This document shows positions 60,104 to 64,000 of a stretch of 64,000 bases of DNA, piece by piece. The position numbers were made by a program, and so were the translations under genes. The stretch is from NCBI GenBank assembly GCA_016787605.1, contig JAEUUE010000128.1, positions 62,001 to 126,000 of the forward strand, written 5' to 3'. This DNA is from Cyclobacteriaceae bacterium (GTDB lineage Bacteria; Bacteroidota; Bacteroidia; Cytophagales; Cyclobacteriaceae). Numbering within the stretch: the first letter of the stretch is position 1; each line of letters starts with the position of its first letter. The notes under the pieces are model-generated. The model did no database searches and had not been told where the DNA came from. It saw only the letters and a list, made by a program, of their open reading frames with translations.

Positions 60104-60334
60104 ATGGACGAACAAGAAAAGATCATCATTTTCGCCGCCTTCGATACGGTGATCCAGGCGAACCTGGCCAAGACGAAACTGGACGCCTACGGTATTCCCT
60201 GCTTTCTGACGGAAGAAAATTTCACCAACCTGTATCCGCTCCGCAACGACATTTTCCCGGGCGTGCGGCTTCACCTCTTCGAAAAAGACCGTGAGCGGGC
60301 CGAAGAAATCCTGAAAGAAGAATCAGGTTCCTGA
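60104..60334 (+). CDS. DUF2007 small protein
   Basis: A 76-residue protein of the DUF2007 (putative signal-transducing) family: 'IIFAAFDTVIQANLAKTKLD', 'AYGIPCFLTEENFTNLYPLR' and 'GVRLHLFEKDRERAEEILKE'. It has a ferredoxin-like small alpha/beta fold in known relatives. Its role is unknown. It is 23 bases after the dioxygenase stop. Confidence 0.87.
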   Translation: MDEQEKIIIFAAFDTVIQANLAKTKLDAYGIPCFLTEENFTNLYPLRNDIFPGVRLHLFEKDRERAEEILKEESGS

Positions 60335-60345
60335 CCTGGGGCTGG

Positions 60346-62337
60346 CTATTTCCAGAATCCGAATCCGTAAGACGCGTAGAGCGACTTGGCGTCATACAAG
60401 TGACCACCCTTCATGGTGAACTCCACCTTGCGGATGTCGGAAATGTTTTTCACGGGGTTCCCTTCTACGAGAATAAGGTTGGCTTTCTTGCCCACCTCCA
60501 CGCTGCCCAGTTCTCCTTCTTTCCCGGCCACGCGGGCCGATTGAATCGTAGCTTTCTGGAGGACTTCCTTGTTGGGCACTCCTGCCTTGGCATACAGCTC
60601 CAGTTCGCGATGCAGCGCAAAGCCCGGGAAATCGTCAGTGCCCGGGAGGAATGGAATTCCGTTGGCGTGTAGCACCTTGAGCATCTTCAGCATGTTGTCA
60701 AATGATTGCTTGTACTCCGCCTCATGTCCTTTCATGGTAGGAAGTCCGCCGGTATACAGGCTGCGACGAAATTCCGGGGGGAGCATGTTCAGTGTCGTTT
60801 CGTATCCCGCGGCCAGTTTGCCCGGCTCGTTAGTGAACATCGATTCGAAGATGGCCATCGTGGGGTCCACCACTACCTTCTTGTCCTTGAGCAGCTTTAC
60901 AAATCGCTTTACCTCCGGGCCGTTTACGTTGATGTTCCTGGCGCGCTCGGCTACCTTGATGAACCGCCCCATGGAGCGCGTGTCGACGGTATCGCCCATG
61001 AAGTTGAGCATGATCATATTCATGTGAATGATCTCATCATACCCATCGTTGACGGCCCGTTCGGCGGTCATGAACGAGGGAATGTGACCCACCACCTTAA
61101 GACCCCGGCGATGCGCTTCGGCGGCCAGCGGCTTGACCCACTCTACCGGGATGGAGCTGTAAAGCTTGATCTGCTGGTAGCCGTTGTCGGCGTAGTAGTT
61201 CACCGCCGCCATGCCTTCCTCCAGCGTTTTCACGATCTTTCCTGTAGGACCGGCATAGGGGCCGGCAAAATCGATGAACCCGGACATCACGGAAATGTCC
61301 GGACCGAGAAGGATGTCGGTATCAACTTTCTTCCTCATATCGGGAAGATTAAGCTCATTGGCCATGTCCTTGATGTTGGTTACCCCACCGGCCAGGTGGT
61401 AGAGTCCTTGTGCCATGCCATAGTGAGCATGGTTGTCCCACAGGCCAGGCATCAGCATCTTGCCCTGCCCGGCCACCTCACGGGCTCCGGCCGGAATTTT
61501 CACGCTCTTTGCTTTACCGACCTGGGTGATCTTTCCACCCTCCACCACCACGGTCTGATCCGCGAGCACTTTACCACTCTTGGAGTCAAACACATTCACG
61601 TGCGTGAAGGCTACTGAAATTTCATTGCGATGGGTAAGCTGGTCTTCCTGGATGGCGAAATACTCTTCCTCAATCCGGTCCTGCAGTTTCTTCAGTTCAG
61701 GGATGAGAAACTCATAACCCAGTTTGATGGTTGACATCCATCCGGACAGGGAGGCGAAAAACGCCTTATTGGGTGTCACCCACACATAGGAGGGCGGCCC
61801 GCCAAATCCTGAAAACGCATACAGCTCCAACTCCTCTTCAAAGGTGTTGACCAGCGCCTTGTGACTCTTGACATGGGTCGCCTTCAGTTTGCCGGACGGA
61901 AGCATATCCATCTCATGAACGTGTCCCTTCTGTCTGAGCAACTGCTTCAGGGTCCACTCGATCTCGCCCGGTACGCCTTCCAGCGGAGAGTAGATCACCG
62001 GGCCGGTCACGTTCCGTTGCTCATTCTCCACTTTGTTCTTCCACTTGGCCACACCATCCTTCAGCTCATAGACCTCATCCACAGGGCCTTTGTAATAATC
62101 CACACCTGTAATTCTCCGGGACACCACCTGTCCGTTTTCCAGTTGAAGATCCACCTGCAGCTTCGGGCCACGACCCCGGTCATTGTATTCATACCGGTAA
62201 TGGATTTTGCCCTGGCCGTCTGACCAGGTGATCTGCTTGCCGGCAATTTTGCCTGCTGATATAATCACAAAGCGCGTGGTGTCCGTTGCGAATGCCGCGG
62301 TCGAGATGACCAGGAGAATGAGGGTAAGCCTTTTCAT
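60346..62337 (-). CDS. Exported amidohydrolase
   Basis: A 663-residue exported protein with signal peptide (ending TAAFAT). An N-terminal extension of about 240 residues, partly beta-rich ('TWSDGQGKIHYRYEYNDRGR'), precedes an amidohydrolase domain with metal motif 'PGLWDNHAHYGMAQGLYHLA', 'KVVGHIPSFMTAERAVNDGY', 'FLPGTDDFPGFALHRELELY' and 'KKANLILVEGNPVKNISDIR'. The HxH and downstream His/Asp are intact, so it is probably active on an imide, amide or peptide. Starts 26 bases after the OmpA gene stop. Confidence 0.88.
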   Translation of the reverse strand: MKRLTLILLVISTAAFATDTTRFVIISAGKIAGKQITWSDGQGKIHYRYEYNDRGRGPKLQVDLQLENGQVVSRRITGVDYYKGPVDEVYELKDGVAKWKNKVENEQRNVTGPVIYSPLEGVPGEIEWTLKQLLRQKGHVHEMDMLPSGKLKATHVKSHKALVNTFEEELELYAFSGFGGPPSYVWVTPNKAFFASLSGWMSTIKLGYEFLIPELKKLQDRIEEEYFAIQEDQLTHRNEISVAFTHVNVFDSKSGKVLADQTVVVEGGKITQVGKAKSVKIPAGAREVAGQGKMLMPGLWDNHAHYGMAQGLYHLAGGVTNIKDMANELNLPDMRKKVDTDILLGPDISVMSGFIDFAGPYAGPTGKIVKTLEEGMAAVNYYADNGYQQIKLYSSIPVEWVKPLAAEAHRRGLKVVGHIPSFMTAERAVNDGYDEIIHMNMIMLNFMGDTVDTRSMGRFIKVAERARNINVNGPEVKRFVKLLKDKKVVVDPTMAIFESMFTNEPGKLAAGYETTLNMLPPEFRRSLYTGGLPTMKGHEAEYKQSFDNMLKMLKVLHANGIPFLPGTDDFPGFALHRELELYAKAGVPNKEVLQKATIQSARVAGKEGELGSVEVGKKANLILVEGNPVKNISDIRKVEFTMKGGHLYDAKSLYASYGFGFWK

Positions 62338-62363
62338 AAGGGAACGATCTTGTTTAGTGGGGT

Positions 62364-64000
62364 TTATTTCTTCAGCACGGTGAACTCCACCCGGCGGTTG
62401 TTGGCCTGTCCTTCCGGCGTGTCGTTGGTGTCTATGGGCTTGGATTCGCCGTAGCCTCTGGCCGTGAGCCGCACGGCATCGATGCCCTGGCTAACGAGGT
62501 AATCGACTACTGCCTGCGAACGGCCCTGGGAGAGGGTATTATTGTACTCATCGGTTCCTTTGCTGTCCGTGTGGCCCGCGATTTCGATCTCCACCGTGGG
62601 GTTGGACTGCAGGAAATCCACCACCTTATTGAGCTCCACGAAAGACTCGGGCTTAAGAGTGGTTTTGTTGAAGTCAAAGTAAATGTTCTTCAACCGCACC
62701 GTGAGACCCACCTCAATAGGGGCGAGGTAAAGGTCCTTGCTCACGGGTGAAGCATCTTCGCTGTCGAAATTTAGACTGTCTGTAGCCGGGAGATACCCCT
62801 CCGCGGAAGCGGTGAGCACATACCACCCCAGCTTGCCGACCTCCAGGGAGAATTTTCCACCTTCGGCGGCCACCGAGTAGGTGCTCTTCCTGTCCGGGCG
62901 GAGCGTGAAGTCCACTTTGGCGCTCAGCAAGTCGTTGGTCTTCTTGTTGAAGACTGACCCGGCAATCATCAACTTTTTCGCGATGGGTGTGAGGTAAACA
63001 TCAGCCACGAGGGTGGTGTCGCCGCCCAGGGCCGGCACCGTGATCGCGATCTCCTTCGGCTGATAGCCCGAGGCGCTCGCGCTTACCGAATACTCATTCG
63101 TCTCGGGGATTCTCGTTTCGTACTTGCCCGTTGCAGGCGTCTTCAGGCTTACGGGTTTGAGATCTTTCACGGTTACCGTTACGCTTGAAGCAATGGGTTG
63201 ATTTGTCTTTTCATCGTATACTGTACCTGCCACCATGACTTTGATGTCCTTGGGAACCAGCACGAAGATGTCCAGGTTACCTCCGTCAATGCGGCTGTTG
63301 GAGCGTGCGGTGTACACATTGCCATTGGAGTCCATGGAAAAGTAATCGTCTGCAGCCGCGGTATTCACCGGTTTACCCAAATTGACAACATCCGACCAGT
63401 TGTTCCACGAATCGTCGAGCCGGGTGGTTTTATAGATGTCGGCCCCACCCTGCCTTCCGGCTCCGAGCCGGTCACTGGCAAAGTAGAGCGTCTTATTGTC
63501 GGGGCCAATAAACGGGGCGAACTCATCGGTGTTGTTGCTGAATTTCAACTTTACCGGCCTTGACCAGCTTCCTCCTTCTTCATGAGAAACATACAGATCG
63601 CTCTTGACGGCCCCGGCTATCTCGGAAAAGTAAAGAACGAGATGCTTACGATCCTGGGAGATTGTAGCCCCGTTGAATCGACCCTTTGCCATGGACTCGA
63701 AGTCTTTGATCTTCAATTCCGTCCACGCTCCGCCGGAGCTTACCAGGGAGAAGCCCACTTCATTCTTCGAGCGGCCTCCCCGAACCAACAACGTGCCGTC
63801 CGCCAAAACCTGGAACACCTGGTTGGCCTTGTTTTGGTTGAAGGGCGATCCCAGGTGCTGAGGGGCAGACCAGACACCCTTCTCATCTCGCGTCGACGTC
63901 CAAATATCCTGGGAGCCTTGCGTACCGTAGGTGTTGGAAGGATGGCCCACGACGAAGAAGTACAACTTCTTTCCGTCGGGTGAAATCACGGGGGCGGCAT
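62364..64000 (-). CDS. OmpA-family protein with PD40 and CarboxypepD_reg repeats (5' end missing)
   Basis: At least 545 residues, the N-terminus lying beyond the window. The frame continues open through 64000. Domains in order: WD40/PD40-like propeller blades ('SQDIWTSTRDEKGVWSAPQH', 'SPDGKKLYFF', 'DNKTLYFASDRLGAGRQGGA'), three carboxypeptidase-regulatory-like beta modules ('AGTVYDEKTNQPIASSVTVT', 'AGSVFNKKTNDLLSAKVDFT'), and a C-terminal OmpA peptidoglycan-binding domain, 'IYFDFNKTTLKPESFVELNK' to 'GHTDSKGTDEYNNTLSQGRS' and NNRRVEF. It likely anchors the outer membrane to the wall. Confidence 0.9.
   Translation of the reverse strand, partial: AAPVISPDGKKLYFFVVGHPSNTYGTQGSQDIWTSTRDEKGVWSAPQHLGSPFNQNKANQVFQVLADGTLLVRGGRSKNEVGFSLVSSGGAWTELKIKDFESMAKGRFNGATISQDRKHLVLYFSEIAGAVKSDLYVSHEEGGSWSRPVKLKFSNNTDEFAPFIGPDNKTLYFASDRLGAGRQGGADIYKTTRLDDSWNNWSDVVNLGKPVNTAAADDYFSMDSNGNVYTARSNSRIDGGNLDIFVLVPKDIKVMVAGTVYDEKTNQPIASSVTVTVKDLKPVSLKTPATGKYETRIPETNEYSVSASASGYQPKEIAITVPALGGDTTLVADVYLTPIAKKLMIAGSVFNKKTNDLLSAKVDFTLRPDRKSTYSVAAEGGKFSLEVGKLGWYVLTASAEGYLPATDSLNFDSEDASPVSKDLYLAPIEVGLTVRLKNIYFDFNKTTLKPESFVELNKVVDFLQSNPTVEIEIAGHTDSKGTDEYNNTLSQGRSQAVVDYLVSQGIDAVRLTARGYGESKPIDTNDTPEGQANNRRVEFTVLKK

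Overview
The window looks like chromosomal DNA of a member of the Bacteroidota, most likely a Cytophagales relative of Chryseolinea/Ohtaekwangia. The grounds are: -7 promoter elements of the TAnnTTTG type; families typical of the phylum (DUF4199, DUF4252, BatA-like, DUF6174, a dihydroorotase-like protein without its metal-binding His pair); and a tmRNA whose tag reads GENTYAMAA. There is no rRNA, CRISPR array, prophage, insertion sequence or integrase. It is mostly ordinary chromosome with about 62 protein genes, one tRNA and one tmRNA.

Layout. 0-1.2 kb: a small four-helix-bundle (S23/IVP-like) gene between inverted heptamer repeats, then a YdeI-like gene. 1.2-7 kb: a minus-strand operon (GH127 -> agmatinase-like -> D-aminoacylase-like -> rhodanese -> methyltransferase), several joined by ATGA stop/start overlaps. 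7.2-16.2 kb: plus-strand metabolic genes (methylmalonate-semialdehyde dehydrogenase, class III aminotransferase, LOG protein, MBL/beta-CASP nuclease, a Tyr/Gly-rich secreted protein, SRPBCC protein, others). 17.1-17.4 kb: one intact tRNA-Arg(CCG) between two decayed copies. 17.5-31.4 kb: a regulatory and envelope locus: Zn alcohol dehydrogenase, a receiver-CRP fusion regulator, a soluble multi-PAS histidine kinase, a BON protein, a beta-barrel, an ABC exporter with two FtsX-type permeases, a LolA-like protein, and a P-type cation ATPase. 31.4-38.5 kb: M19 dipeptidase, RidA, a carbonic-anhydrase-like protein of unknown role, AlkD-like repair protein, lipoprotein, GH65 phosphorylase with beta-phosphoglucomutase. 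38.8-39.2 kb: tmRNA. 39.2-45.2 kb: GT2, two DUF4199 proteins, dihydroorotase-like protein, BatA-like protein, SSB. 45.4-55 kb: plus-strand genes including SDR, M1 peptidase, sulfurtransferase, M20 hydrolase, serine hydrolase, CDF transporter. 55.2-59.1 kb: ECF sigma, anti-sigma-like, two DUF4252 genes and an ABC-2 exporter. 59.3-64 kb: DODA-type dioxygenase, DUF2007, amidohydrolase, and an OmpA-family gene cut by the window end.

Two patterns stand out that gene calling misses. First, eight intergenic loci carry short tandem 'word' arrays with a period of 7 (sometimes 8) bases. Each locus uses a different word, several are arranged as large dyads, none lies inside a convincing gene, and one pair of inverted arms encloses the four-helix-bundle gene. 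Second, four copies of TGAC-N4-GTCA, the dyad geometry of FNR/CRP-family sites, lie in the intergenic DNA of the 18.5-28.6 kb locus; I found none in the other intergenic regions. They flank the receiver-CRP regulator, the PAS kinase and the ABC/LolA-like operon, which suggests one regulon, plausibly a low-oxygen or redox response.

All family names rest on motif recognition by eye; no database search was run.
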